NCBI GenBank assembly: GCA_001600555.1
Contig: BCKH01000007.1
Coordinates: 1 to 64,000 of the forward strand
Reading direction: 5' to 3'
DNA length: 64,000 bases
From: Albophoma yamanashiensis
Taxonomy: Eukaryota; Ascomycota; Sordariomycetes; Hypocreales; Ophiocordycipitaceae
Shown piece after piece: positions 34,566 through 46,411 of this stretch. The notes beneath the pieces are model-generated. The model was not told the DNA's origin and made no database searches. It worked only from the letters and a program-made list of their open reading frames with translations. The translations under genes were made by a program, and so were the position numbers. Each line of letters starts with the position of its first letter. Position 1 is the stretch's first letter.

Positions 34566-36562
34566 GGCGGCGCGTTGGCGGTGGAGGTGTAAGACCGGAA
34601 GAAGGGGCGGGGGAGGGCCGTGGACTCTTCGAGGCGGTTCAATTCACCTGGCGATGGTCTCGAGGAGCTTGTCGTCAAAGGTATCACGGCTACAGGAAGC
34701 AAAGGCGACCAGCACTGGACCTGTCTTGAGCTTGTGGTTGAGCACGAATGCGCGTGGGAAGACAGATTGGGAAGGAAGAAAACTGGGGGGTCGCAGCGGA
34801 ACACGAGGAATAAGTAATGGGGGATCGCCCGAGCCACGGACGCAGCCGGCGGGCATTGGCAGCATGATTGTGGCTCGCGTGAGGGCTTACAATCGGCCAA
34901 CGTCAGAGGAGCACCCTGGGCTTCGGCGCAACCGCCAGGCGCCCATGGTGGAGCAGCCGGAAGAGCGGCGAAGGCGCTTCGACTACCCAAGGCAGCTACG
35001 AGCACTCCGTACTAAGGTAGTACGTAGTAGTGTATGTGCGCCGGAGATGGTGGAGGAGCGGCAGCACACATACCGACTGCTACTCTGCGCGCCGAGGCCA
35101 GGACGGGGGCAGGATGGCTCCTCACCGACCCTTTGGCGCGCGGCATCGTACGAACAACCCCTGGCCCAGCTCGGCCACCGCGAGCAAGTGACAGAGGCGA
35201 AGCTGTCGTCGAGCAAGGGAAACCATACATGGCGCGTCGGCCAGCAACGACACAGTGCGTCGTCTCCGGGAGCTGAAGAAGCGGGGAGGCTGGAGGCTTG
35301 GGTTTTGGGCTTGGATGGGGTGAGGTTGAGGAGCGGGCCTTGGCGGCGAGGCAATCTGCCTTCTGGGGTGGCTGTTCCGCGTCGGAATCTGCGCATCTTC
35401 TGCCCATCGGAGTGCCAGCGGCGGGGCCAACGGCACCGCAGGATTGGCTGGCTGCAGGGCATGGCAATGTTTGACGGCTTCTGGTGAAACCCCCGCTCCA
35501 CGCAGCATGCGGGCCATGGGTCCTGCGACAGGGGATCGCGGCGATGACGAAGCTGTCTCGTGTCTGGCGCTGCCGCGCGCATGGTGGACGGACGCACGGG
35601 CAGGGATCGATCCCGGGGCTGGGATTGGATTTTCCGCCCTCGTCGGCAACGGCATTGCGCATTCTCGTACGACGAGAGGGCGGGCGGCAGACGCGGGCTG
35701 GCCGGATGCGGCGAGCAACGGGACGGTGTTTGGCGGTTGGGCTGTCGTCCCTCCACCCGCCGCCTGCTCGAGTGGTGAATTGGCTCGAGACAGCATCGCG
35801 CCATGCATGCCCACGTGCTGCGCAGGAGCGCTTGCCGTGTCTCTTGGTTGCTCGAGCTGCGGCTTCTTACGAATATCCAAGGCAGGCAAGGGCAGGCAGG
35901 CAAGGGCAGGCAAGGGCAGGCAGGCCCTGGAACCCAATGCCCACCTGCGGATTACGAGAACCCGCATGCGCGCAACATAGCAATCCGAGCAAGCTCCCCG
36001 CACTGTACGCCGTACTGATAGATGGACGAAAGAATTTCTTCATCAATCTCAGCAGCCGCGCCGGTGACGTCGCTCGCCCCGCCGGTCCGTCGTCGCCTCG
36101 CTGCTGCGCGGGCTAAGGCGCTCCACCGCCGCGACAGCAAGCGCAGGCTAAGGGCGGTTGGGCTTGGCGAGCCCCGCGCTGGGGCCCGCCGCAGCCCCGG
36201 CTCCTGCGCGAGTCAAACGGCGGCTAGGTAGCGACCCGAGGCTGTGCCGGCGCCGACCGACGCTGCCTGTCCGTCGGTCTGGGAGCCTCGCTGCTTCACC
36301 TCGGAGCTTTCCTGCGACGCCGTGAACGCTGTGCGTACGGGAAGAAGCTCAGCTCGGCCTAATGCGGATCGGCGCCTCCTCAGCCTCGTCAACCCCATTG
36401 GCTGCCGCGTGAACCCACTCCGCGCTCTCACACTCACGCTCAAGCTCAGCTCTGCGACGGCTTGCCGCCGGCCGACGACAGCAGCATCGAGACAACCCGC
36501 CTCTGTCCGCTTGCTGGCTTCCCTCTCGCTCACCAACAAAGCGCCCGACAACTCGTATCGCC
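34566..36562. promoter_or_regulatory. 2-kb divergent region between choline oxidase and BADH genes
   Basis: Shared upstream region of the two betaine-pathway genes. Open frames of up to about 300 codons occur on both strands, but they overlap one another and look like by-products of GC-rich DNA. It holds a TACGTAGTA word at 35021-35029 and a GGCAGGCAAG-type minisatellite at 35881-35923. No known operator was recognised. Confidence 0.5.
35881..35923. repeat. GGCAGGCAAG minisatellite
   Basis: About four imperfect copies of a roughly 10-14 bp unit made of GGCAGG and CAAGGGCAGG. It lies some 640-680 bp upstream of the BADH start. Confidence 0.75.
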
Positions 36563-38092
36563 ATGACCTTCTCATCGGAAATCCACACCTTCCACTCGGG
36601 CAGGCCCCAGCCCCAGTCCTCGTCCTCGTCCTCCACCTTCACCTCTGTCGACCCGGCCACCTCGAAGCCGCTCGCCACCATCTACACCACCACGCCGGCC
36701 CAGCTCGACGCCGCCGTCGCCTCTGCCCAGGCTGCCTTCCCCTCGTGGTCCCAGACGCCCGCCCCCCAGCGCGCCGCCATCCTCCTCAAGGCCGCCGCCC
36801 TCCTGCGCCAGCGCAACGACGAGCTCGCCCTCACCGAGACGCTCGACACGGGCAAGGCGTGGTCCGAGACGTCCGTCGTCGACGTCGCCACCGGCGCCGA
36901 CGTGCTCGAGTACTACGCCCACTTCGTCGCCGGCAGCTTGCCCGGCCAGCACACCCGCCTGCGCCCGGATGCCTTTGTTCTCACCAGCCATGAACCCATT
37001 GGCGTCTGTGCCGGCATTGGCGCCTGGAACTACCCCATCCAGATCGCCCTGTGGAAGTCAGCCCCGTGCCTCGCCGCGGGCAACTGCATGGTCTACAAGC
37101 CGAGCGAGGTGACGCCCTTGCACGCCAACACGCTGGCCCAGATCTACATCGAGGCCGGCCTGCCGCCCGGCGTCTTCAACGTCGTCTACGGCGACGGGCC
37201 CAGTGCCGGGGCTCCCTTGGTGGCTCACAAGGGCATTTCCAAGGTCAGCTTCACCGGTCAGGTCAGCACCGGCAGCAAGGTGGCCAGCCAGGCGGCTCAC
37301 GGCATGAAGGGCATCACCATGGAGCTTGGTGGCAAGAGCCCGTGCGTCGTGCTTCCGGACGCCGATGCCGACGAGGCCGCCGACGTGGCCATGGCCGCCA
37401 ACTTCTTCTCCACCGGCCAGGTTTGCACGAACGGCACCCGCGTCTTCGTGCCCGACACGCTGCTGGCCCGCGTCGAGGAGGCTCTCGTCAAGCGCTGCCG
37501 TGAGGGCATCCGCATGGGCCTCCCGAGAGACGAGAAGACAAACTTTGGCCCCATGGTCAGCGCCGCGCAACGCGACAAGGTTGAGATGTATATCAAGCAC
37601 GGCAAGAATGTGGACCGCGCCAAGGTCTTGTACGACGGCGCCAGCGACGCCCAGAAGACGAGGCCGACGCGTGATGGCTTCTGGGTTGCGCCCGTCATCT
37701 TCACCAACTGCTCCGACGACATGCGCGTGGTTCGCGAGGAGATCTTCGGCCCCGTCATGTGCATCTTGCCGTACAGCACGAAGGGCAAGACGCAGGAGGA
37801 GTGGATGCCCGAGCTCGTGCGGAGGGCCAACGACACGCCCATGGGCCTCGCGGCCGGAGTCGTGTCTTCTGACATTGGATTGGCGCAGGACGTGATCCGG
37901 CAGCTTCACGCAGGCATCACCTGGATCAACACGTGGGGCGAGTCGCCTGCCGAGATGCCCGTCGGCGGGTGGAAGATGAGCGGAGTGGGCCTCGAGAACG
38001 GCTACGAGGGCATTCGGGCCTACATGCGGACGAAGAGTACTTTGGTCCAGCTGGGCAAGGGCGCGTGCAAGGGCCTCTTCGCGAAGCTGTAA
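36563..38092 (+). CDS. badA: Betaine aldehyde dehydrogenase with peroxisomal-type C-terminus
   Basis: Single exon, 509 residues, ATG in a good context (GCCATGACC). Aldehyde dehydrogenase superfamily with all landmarks: Asn156 (AWNYP), Lys179 (YKPSEV), the NAD-fold FTGQVSTGSKV near 230-240, general base Glu254 (MELGGKSP), nucleophile Cys288 (GQVCTNGTR) and EEIFGPV toward the C-terminus. Closest in character to betaine aldehyde dehydrogenases, which oxidise betaine aldehyde to glycine betaine with NAD(P)+. The pairing with a divergent choline oxidase supports this over other aldehyde dehydrogenases. The last three residues, AKL, are a PTS1 variant, so both enzymes may share the peroxisome. A short Ser-rich stretch follows the N-terminus. 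Glycine betaine is an osmoprotectant and carbon/nitrogen intermediate in fungi. Confidence 0.9.
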   Translation: MTFSSEIHTFHSGRPQPQSSSSSSTFTSVDPATSKPLATIYTTTPAQLDAAVASAQAAFPSWSQTPAPQRAAILLKAAALLRQRNDELALTETLDTGKAWSETSVVDVATGADVLEYYAHFVAGSLPGQHTRLRPDAFVLTSHEPIGVCAGIGAWNYPIQIALWKSAPCLAAGNCMVYKPSEVTPLHANTLAQIYIEAGLPPGVFNVVYGDGPSAGAPLVAHKGISKVSFTGQVSTGSKVASQAAHGMKGITMELGGKSPCVVLPDADADEAADVAMAANFFSTGQVCTNGTRVFVPDTLLARVEEALVKRCREGIRMGLPRDEKTNFGPMVSAAQRDKVEMYIKHGKNVDRAKVLYDGASDAQKTRPTRDGFWVAPVIFTNCSDDMRVVREEIFGPVMCILPYSTKGKTQEEWMPELVRRANDTPMGLAAGVVSSDIGLAQDVIRQLHAGITWINTWGESPAEMPVGGWKMSGVGLENGYEGIRAYMRTKSTLVQLGKGACKGLFAKL

Positions 38093-38425
38093 GGAAGCTG
38101 GCATGCAGGATGCAACGGGCGTCGGATGGGTGGTGAAAAGTATCACTGTACTTGATTAAACGCAGAGCATGAACAGCGTGGTATTACATTATGTTTCTAT
38201 TTTCACCTCTCCTGAGCCGAGCTATGCGTGTCTCAATCCACTGTCACTTGTGAACGTCGTCAGTATATCGAGTTCTGAAGAGTCTTCAGCAAGAAGACGC
38301 ACTCAATCGATGGGCTGGCAGGAACGCACCTCTCGAAGCCGTTGCTGTGGTCAGTTCAGGTCTGTCAACAGGTCCTTGCTCTCGCGTCACATCAGCCTCT
38401 CTCTGCTTAGAATTTTAATTGTTGT
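38093..38425. other. Convergent 3' region
   Basis: Between the stops of BADH and the VOC gene; only 3' untranslated sequence is expected and nothing else is seen. Confidence 0.6.
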
Positions 38426-38839
38426 TTAGCTAGTGCTGTTGCCTTTTGAGCGCTCAATCAGATCCCACTGGTTGCCGTACAGGTCCTTGAACACCGCGAC
38501 CTCCCCGAAAGGCTGCATAGCCGGCTCCCGAACCCATTCCACGCCCGCCTGCGTAAATCGCGCATGGTCGCGCTTGAAATCATCTGTCTCAAGGAACAAG
38601 AAAACCCTGCCGCCCGTCTGGTTGCCCACAGCGGCGCGCTGCTGGGGTGTTGACGCCTTGGCCAGGAGGATGGTCGTCGCGCCGGGACGGGCACCGGCTG
38701 GGCGGATGAGGACCCATCGCTTGTTCTGCTCTGGGATAGGCGTGTCTTCGACGAGGGTGAAACCTAACTTGCCGATGTAGAAGGCGAGGGCCTCGTCGTA
38801 ATCGCGGACGACGATGGAGACGTGAGCGATGTGGTTCAT
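38426..38839 (-). CDS. VOC/glyoxalase-superfamily protein
   Basis: Single exon, 137 residues from ATG 38839. The same frame runs 29 codons further upstream (first ATG-like position 38926), but that extension is basic and unlike the family. One vicinal-oxygen-chelate domain: MNHIAHVSIVVRDYDEALAFY opens the first beta-alpha-beta unit and supplies a metal-ligand His. FLFLETDDF and FGEVAVFKDLYGNQWDLIE supply candidate Glu ligands at the end of each half. Similar small proteins are annotated as glyoxalase/bleomycin-resistance/dioxygenase family members. The substrate cannot be inferred. It converges on the BADH gene and has its own promoter region upstream. Confidence 0.82.
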   Translation of the reverse strand: MNHIAHVSIVVRDYDEALAFYIGKLGFTLVEDTPIPEQNKRWVLIRPAGARPGATTILLAKASTPQQRAAVGNQTGGRVFLFLETDDFKRDHARFTQAGVEWVREPAMQPFGEVAVFKDLYGNQWDLIERSKGNSTS

Positions 38840-40886
38840 CCTGAATGGCAGTCTGAACAGCCTTGTTCGTCTGCGCAGGGGATGGCCAAGCTGCCTTGTT
38901 GTGAGGGAGACTTCAATTGATTGCAATCCGCTCTTAGTAGTAAAAACTCTTGGGAATGTTCGTGCTCAATGAAGCCGGCTTCCCCGCGCCGTTGCTTTCG
39001 GTTGATGCAACTTTTGACTAAGCGTTCGTAGCCCACCGCAAAGACGCTGTTGGCTAAGATGATTGGGAATCTAAACAGGTACTGGGAGTACATATACACG
39101 TAGTTTCGTTTCACACGTCTTCTAAGAATATTTTGCAATCGATTAACTACAACGTAATAGTGAGCTATTTCAATGCTCACCCGCTGGAGTTGGCTTTTTC
39201 GAAGCACCCTGTTGGTGCGATGGCGCAGAGTGATGTGTCGTAGGCCAGCATACCGGGTAGGACCCATTGATCTATCTTACCGCAAAACAAGCTCTCTCTC
39301 CCAGACAGAAGATTCAGCAGCAGCCACGCAGGGTGGCAATGACGAATTTGACCAGAAATCAATCCTAGGCATGCCAAGTTTGTGCTGCATGTAACGGCTG
39401 CTCATTGACGGTGGGAACATACTACTACGTACGTGGTGGCTATGAACAGTGGCGGCCCGGAGTCCCGGAGCGGCTGACGGTTCGGAAGCCGTCACGGTGC
39501 CGATGACGGGTCCTCCTTTCCACCCGGGAGGGCATTGGTCGCAAACGCGTTCTCTACTACCGGAGCCGGCAGTCGAAGATGACGCGCGGACTGTCAGTGT
39601 TGGAGGCGGCACACGGCACACGGAGGTCGCGGTGCCGGCAGCCAAGACTGTCAACATGTGATGGCTATGCCGGCGGCCGCCTCGGAAGTGGTGCCGAGGC
39701 TGCTGGTTCGTGTACTACGTACAGAGGCCCGTCCGTCCGTGGATCGCGGTCGGGGTCCACGCCTGCCCGGGCAAGCGCGTTCTGATGAAATTTGAATGCC
39801 AATCCTCATGCCCACCCAGTTGGAGGTCGGGCCGCGGGGATTTGCCAGTATGCGAATGGCTGAGTGGGGCTGAGTGATGGCGGACGGGCGCCGTCACAGC
39901 CACAAGACAACGGGAGTCGGCGCGGACGCGCAATGCCGATGCCGACGACTATGGTACGGGTCCAGCTCTGGACGACTCACTCGTAGACAGAGCGCGAGCA
40001 CGGACATATGCGCAAGCTGGACCAATGTCTCTTCTGCTGCGTGTGTTCAATAATTGCGCGGCGCATGCTAGACAGATGAACAGGTCTGGCAATCTCACGA
40101 GTCGCCCTTATAAGAGTGACGATTTGCAGCTCGTATTCCAAGTTCAAGTCCAGGCCCGTCGACGTGGCTAAGAGGCGATCTTAGTTCCTGCAGCCTCCCT
40201 CGCATTCCTTCGAACTATTACTACACTACACGTGGGGACAAACTTTGACGGTGGGGCGTGGATGTGGTATTGAGCTGCTCGCTTCGCATCTGAGCGGTCG
40301 GACACTGATGCCTCCGCGCATTGGGAGTCGGAGCTTGCCAGCACCCAAGTCTCCGTCCAGAGCTGCCGAGCGTCAGCAAAAAAAGGTTTCGGGCTAAGCG
40401 CTCGAGATTGTGGCAGGTGTGGGACCCTTGGACGGCCCCGGCGGCAAACCGCCTCTCATTTGTTCATTTTCCCCAAAGGCTAATTCGAAGCTCCATACTA
40501 CGTAATTAGGCGTCACATGTCGTAGCGCAAACCGTGCAACGGCGCGTTCCACCGTTCTGGTAACTGTCAATACCAGTCCACCAATGCCGTGCCAAGAGGT
40601 CCAGGGCTGTGTTGTTATGGTCAATATGTGCAATGACGACGCTTCTGGGAAACAAATGTCATCACCCGGCCGAATGCCGACCGAAGGCGGGCCGTAGGGC
40701 TTGACGAGAACTCCGTCGATCTGGTCCCAATCGACAGAGTTCAAGCCACTGCGCCGGGGTCTAAGTCCATACTGACCTGGAAGACTGTGATATTAAGCTC
40801 CCCAATCCCCCCCCGGCAACCTTCCCCGGCGTATGTCTTGACGTACGAGTACATGCCCTCTGGTCTGCGCAGCCTGGGGCGAGCTT
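38840..40886. other. Intergenic between VOC and ABC transporter genes
   Basis: Divergent promoter region; no gene recognised. It contains three copies of the 9-mer TACTACGTA (39423-39431, 39713-39721, 40496-40504) and a TATAAG box near 40109. Confidence 0.5.
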
Positions 40887-43800
40887 ATGGTCAGTGAGAC
40901 GTCCTTGCAAACAACAATGTCGAGCCCTCCAAGCCAGACACCAGACCACGGCGAGGCCGCGGCTGGTCCCTCTGCCGGTCATCATGAGCTCTCAAAAAGC
41001 CAAGCAGGCACAGCCGTGTCGAGGGAGGGCGGCTCCTTGATTAGCCCATCCGATGAGGGTAGCACTGAATCCGACTCTTCGGGGCAGCCAGTTCGTGACC
41101 GTGGAAACGAGGGCATATTACGGCACGAAGATCGAACGGAGCTCGTCAAAATCGCAACGCAGCTCTCTCGGAGGCAATCGACTGTAGGCGCTCCGCCGCA
41201 GCGGAGCACAACACTCGGTGCAATTGACGAGTACGACACCATTTACGACCCGGAACACCGCAACTTCGACCTTTACAAATGGCTCCAGCGCTTCATCGAG
41301 CAGCTCCAGGAGAAGGGCTTCAAATCCAGGCAGATGGGAGTCGTCTTCCGGAATCTCGATGTCTACGGCTCCGGCTCGGCCCTGCAGCTGCAGCAGACCG
41401 TCGGCTCAGTTTTGACGGCTCCGCTGCGACTGGGTAGCTTCTTCAGCTTCGGCAAGAAGGAGCCTAAACACATATTGCACAACTTCGAAGGCATAGTGAA
41501 GGCAGGCGAGCTCCTAGTTGTTCTAGGACGGCCAGGGTCCGGCTGCAGCACCCTGCTCAAGACCATCTGCGGACAGCTCGATGGCCTCAAACTTGGCGAC
41601 AAGTCAAGCATTCACTACAATGGCATCCCGCAGCAGCAAATGCATAAGGAGTTCAAAGGCGAAACTATTTACAATCAAGAGGTCAGCTGCACCGAATTCC
41701 GAAAGTTGAAGGGGCTACTAACTTCTTCCCAAGGTCGACAAGCACTTCCCGCACTTGACTGTCGGCCAGACGCTCGAGTTTGCTGTTTCGGTTCGCACGC
41801 CTTCCCATCGAATCGAGGGAATGTCCCGAAAGGACTATTGCCGCTACATCGCACGGGTCGTCATGGCTGCGTTTGGGTTGAGCCATACCTATAACACCAA
41901 GGTTGGCAATGACTTTGTGCGCGGAGTGTCTGGCGGCGAGCGAAAGCGTGTTAGTATCGCCGAGATGGTCGTGGCGGGATCGTCTGTCTCTGCGTGGGAT
42001 AACAGGTCCGTCTTCTCTGTTGATCGTGCTATGCTCTCAGTGGGATCTAACAGAAACGCAGCACTCGAGGTCTGGACTCTGCGACTGCCTTCAAGTTTGT
42101 TCAAGCCCTGCGAATGTCGAGCAATATCAGCAAGCAGACAAGCGCCGTCGCCATATACCAAGCCAGCCAAGCCATTTACGACCTCTTTGACAAGGCCACT
42201 GTCCTCTACGAGGGTCGCCAGATTTACTTTGGTCCCGCGAACCAAGCCAGGCGCTACTTTGAGAAGCAAGGGTGGTACTGCCCTCCACGCCAGACGACGG
42301 GAGATTTCTTGACTTCTGTCACCAACCCCCAGGAGCGAAAAGCCCGCGAGGGAATGGACAACAAGGTTCCCCGCACGCCAGAAGAGTTTGAGAGGTGCTG
42401 GCTGCAGTCCCCCGAGTGTAAGGCTATGAGGGACGAAATTGATGCCCACGAGAAGGTCTACCTCGGGGAGCTGCAACAGGAATCAGTCGCCCACTTCCGA
42501 GAGCAAAAGGTCTACAGGCAGTCAAAGCATGTCCGTCCTGGATCGCCGTATATCATCTCCCTCTGGATGCAGATCAGGTTCAACGCCAAACGGGCCTATC
42601 AGCGCAGGTGGAACAACATTTCTGCTACGCTCACGCAAATGATGTCCCAGCTCTTCTTGGCCCTCGTCATTGGTAGCATTTTCTACGGTACTCCAAACGC
42701 TACGGTCGGTTTCTACGCCAAAGGTTCAGTGCTGTTCATGGCTGTGCTCCTCAACGCCCTGACTGCAATTTCGGAAATTACCAGCTTATATGAGCAACGC
42801 CCAATCGTCGAGAAGCATGCGTCATACGCATTTTACCATCCTTCCACAGAAGCTGCGGCTGGCATTGTCGCGGACATTCCGATCAAGTTTGTGACGGCAA
42901 CTGTCTTCAACATTGTGCTTTACTTCCTGGCTGGACTACGCAGAGAAGCTGCACAGTTCTTCCTTTATTTCATGATCACCTTCATGTCTATCTTCATTAT
43001 GAGTGCCGTTTTCAGAACGATGGCTGCCGCCACAAGAACAGTCTCTCAAGCTATGTAAGTGGTCAGTGTCTTGGCCGTTAACGCTCAGGTCTAACATTCC
43101 ATGCAGGGCTTTTAGCGGCGTGCTTGTGTTGGCCCTGGTTATCTATACTGGCTTTGCAATTCACGTGCCAGACATGCACCCATGGTTCAGCTGGATCCGC
43201 TGGATCAACCCGATTTTCTATGCCTTCGAAATCTTGGTCGCCAACGAATTCCATGGACAGAATTTCACGTGCTCAAGCATCATCCCGCCATATACGCCGC
43301 CTGTTGGGGACTCTTGGATTTGCAACGTTGCTGGTGCTGTTGCAGGCCAGTACACCGTCAGCGGAGATGCCTTCATTGCCGCGAGTTATGAGTACTACTA
43401 CTCGAACGTCTGGAGAAACTATGGAATTCTATGGGCCTTTCTAATCGGGTTCATGCTCCTTTACTTTCTCGTTACGGAAATCAACTCCTCTACGACATCC
43501 ACCGCAGAGGCTCTCGTCTTCCAGCGCGGTCATGTTCCTCAATATTTGCAGAAGGGCAACCCGAAGGTCGTACAAGAAAATGGATCCCCCGTTGCTGACG
43601 ACAAGAAAGGGGCAACTGAGGGTGACGTCGCGGACGTGAGGGGCCTTGAGCGCCAGACGGACGTTTTTACCTGGCGAGACGTCGTGTACGACATTGAAAT
43701 CAAGGGACAGCCGCGTAGGCTTCTGGATCATGTGTCGGGCTGGGTGAAACCCGGGACGCTCACTGCATTGATGGGCGTCAGCGGCGCTGGCAAGACGACA

Positions 43801-45819
43801 CTTCTCGACGCCTTAGCTCAGAGGACCACAATGGGCGTCATCACAGGTGACATGCTTGTCAACGGCAAGCCACTGGATCCAAGCTTCCAGCGTAAGACGG
43901 GCTATGTTCAGCAGCAAGGTGAGTCATGCTTCAATCATTCAATTTAATTTCACGAGTGGCTATTCCTAAGACTGACTGAACTACAGACTTGCATTTGGAA
44001 ACGTCAACTGTTCGAGAGAGCTTGCGCTTCAGCGCTCTGCTTCGTCAGCCGAAGACCGTCAGCAAGAAGGAAAAGTTTGCATTTGTCGAGGAAGTGATCA
44101 AGATGCTCAACATGGAAGACTTCGCAAGCGCAGTGGTCGGGGTGCCAGGCGAGGGCCTGAACGTAGAACAGCGCAAGCTGCTCACGATCGGGGTGGAGTT
44201 GGCTGCCAAGCCCAAGCTCCTCCTCTTCCTCGATGAACCGACCAGCGGTCTGGACTCTCAGAGCTCGTGGGCCATCTGTGCTTTTCTGCGCAAGCTTGCG
44301 GACTCGGGCCAGGCCATCCTTTGCACCGTCCACCAGCCGAGTGCCATTCTCTTCCAGTCATTTGACCGTTTGTTGTTCCTCGCCAAGGGAGGCAAGACGG
44401 TCTATTTCGGCGACATTGGCGAACAGTCCCGTACTCTGCTGGATTATTTTGAGCTGAATGGAGCCCGAAAGTGTTCTGACGACGAGAATCCTGCCGAGTA
44501 TATGCTCGAAATCGTCAATAACGGTTCAAATGGAAAGGGACAAGACTGGCATACTGTTTGGAAAGGCAGCAAGGAGTCCGAGACCGTCCTGGCCGAGATC
44601 GATAGGATTCACGGCGAGAAACAGGATGTGCAGCAACAGGCAGCAACAAGCCATCAACGAGACACCCACGAGCACTCAGAGTTTGCGATGCCGTTCTCGA
44701 CACAGATTTGGGTCGTTACGCAAAGAGTCTTCCAACAATACTGGCGAATGCCAAGTTACATCTTTGCCAAGTGGATGCTTGCCACTTTTGCAGGTTAGTT
44801 GCACGACTGGCACTTGCACAGCGTCTGGAGATCACTTGCTAAGTCCTCGAACAGGTCTCTTCATCGGTTTCAGCTTCTTCCAAGCCAGCGCTACGGAGGC
44901 AGGTACACAGAACGTGATCTTTTCCGTCTTCATGGTGACGACCATATTTTCGACTATAGTGCAGCAGGTAAGAACATCGAGAAACTACCGAGCTTTTGCA
45001 AGGATGAATACTGACCGTGCTCTTCAGATCCAACCCATGTTCCTGACCCAACGCTCGCTCTACGAGGTCCGTGAGCGGCCCAGCAAAGCCTACTCGTGGA
45101 AGGCTTTCATCTTTGCCAACATCATTGCCGAAATTCCCTATCAAATTATCACCGGTATCCTCATCTGGGCTTGCTTCTACTATCCTGTCGTCGGAGTTCA
45201 AAGCTCTGACCGACAAGTGCTTGTCCTGCTGTTCGTCATACAGCTGTTCCTCTTCGCCAGCACCTTCGCTCAAATGACCGTGGTGGCCATGCCAGATGCA
45301 CACACGGCCGCGAGTATCGTTACGGTCTTGACGATCATGTCAACAATTTTCAGTGGTGTGCTTCAAACTGCCACAGCCCTGCCCGGATTTTGGATCTTCA
45401 TGTATAGAGTATCGGCTTTTACTTACTGGATTGGGGGCATCGTTGCGACCGAGCTTCATGGACGCCAAATTGTCTGCTCCGAATCGGAGACATCCATCTT
45501 CAACCCCCCTTCCGGGATGTCGTGTGCAGAGTATCTGGCACCCTTGGCGGCGAATGGGCCTGGAACGCTACAAAACCCAGCAGCGAGGTCGCAATGCCGC
45601 TACTGCCCGGTCAACAATGCCGACCAGATCCTGGCGAAGTCCGGCATCTACTGGTCTGAGAGATGGCGAAACTATGGGCTGGTTTGGGTATACATTGTGT
45701 TCAACACTTTTGCCACCATTGCTATTTACTACATGTTCAGGGTGCGAAAACGTGGCAACTTTCAGTTCCGCTTGCCGTGGTCGAAGGCGGCCAAGAAGGC
45801 TAAGAAGGCTTCTTCCTAA
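40887..45819 (+). CDS. PDR-type (ABCG) full-size ABC transporter
   Basis: Seven exons: 40887-41681, 41734-42005, 42062-43054, 43107-43918, 43987-44793, 44855-44967 and 45028-45819; 1527 residues. The joins restore family sequence, e.g. YNQEVDKHFPHLTVGQTL, WDNSTRGLDSATAF and QQIQPMFLTQR. Order is NBD1-TMD1-NBD2-TMD2, the reverse topology of pleiotropic drug resistance exporters. NBD1 has the degenerate Walker A GRPGSGCST (near residue 214; Cys in place of Lys), signature VSGGERKRVSIAE and a WDNSTRGLDS Walker B. NBD2 has canonical Walker A GVSGAGKTT (near 909), degenerate signature LNVEQRKLLTIGVELA and LLLFLDEPTSGLDS. This asymmetry is normal for the family. It is a plasma-membrane exporter of hydrophobic compounds; substrate unknown. 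ATG 40917 is an alternative start. Intron 6 is 60 bp and stop-free, so a simple reading would wrongly include it. Confidence 0.93.
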
Positions 45820-46411
45820 GGGGATTGTATTCTATTCTTTCACGCTTTTGACACCAGTCACCTGCTCTTTCATATGTACTGGCGTATATCTATAATTTCA
45901 TAGTCTCGCGCAAATGTCAGCTGGAATGAGTCTATCCACAGATGCAAATCCATTCCATTTCTATTGCTCACTTAGGCAGCTGGAATATGGATCAGAGTCA
46001 GTAGACTACTACTCGGCCCGAGCAATTGTATGGCACTGCCGATATGGGCCTTGTGCCATATCCTCTAATGATGCGTTTATCTTAACCAGATGTCGAGAGT
46101 CGGAATAATAACGGGCGTCATGGTATTGAGAAGTAATGATCCAATGCATATCTCGGTGACTTACGCTCATGAAGGCTCATGACCAGATGTGGGAACAAGA
46201 GAGAAAATAATGCTATTGATAATTCAGACCAAGGACCCGGGAGCGCCGCCGAGAAACTAGGGGTTCAGACTCGGTGGGTATCGAACGTATATCATGCCTA
46301 TGTACAGGTGCAAGACAGGCGAATCTATGGGCTTTTACTTCAGTTTCAAACGCCTCTTGACTGCAAAACCAAGATCATCCCCAGGTGTAAAGCTCCAGAA
46401 ACGTTGCGCAA
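45820..46411. other. Convergent 3' region
   Basis: Between the stops of the ABC transporter and the amidase. Moderately AT-rich; no gene or repeat seen. Confidence 0.55.

Noticed and set aside
33159..34592. 477-codon plus-strand frame opposite choline oxidase
   Set aside because: Composition (Val/Gly/Arg-rich) is that of an antisense frame in GC-rich DNA; the GMC enzyme on the other strand is unambiguous.
34564..35903. About 300-codon frames on both strands in the choline oxidase/BADH gap
   Set aside because: They overlap each other and the choline oxidase start, are rich in Arg/Pro/Ser and lack any family pattern.
37058..38146. 362-codon minus-strand frame opposite BADH
   Set aside because: Antisense by-product of high GC at third codon positions; no domain.
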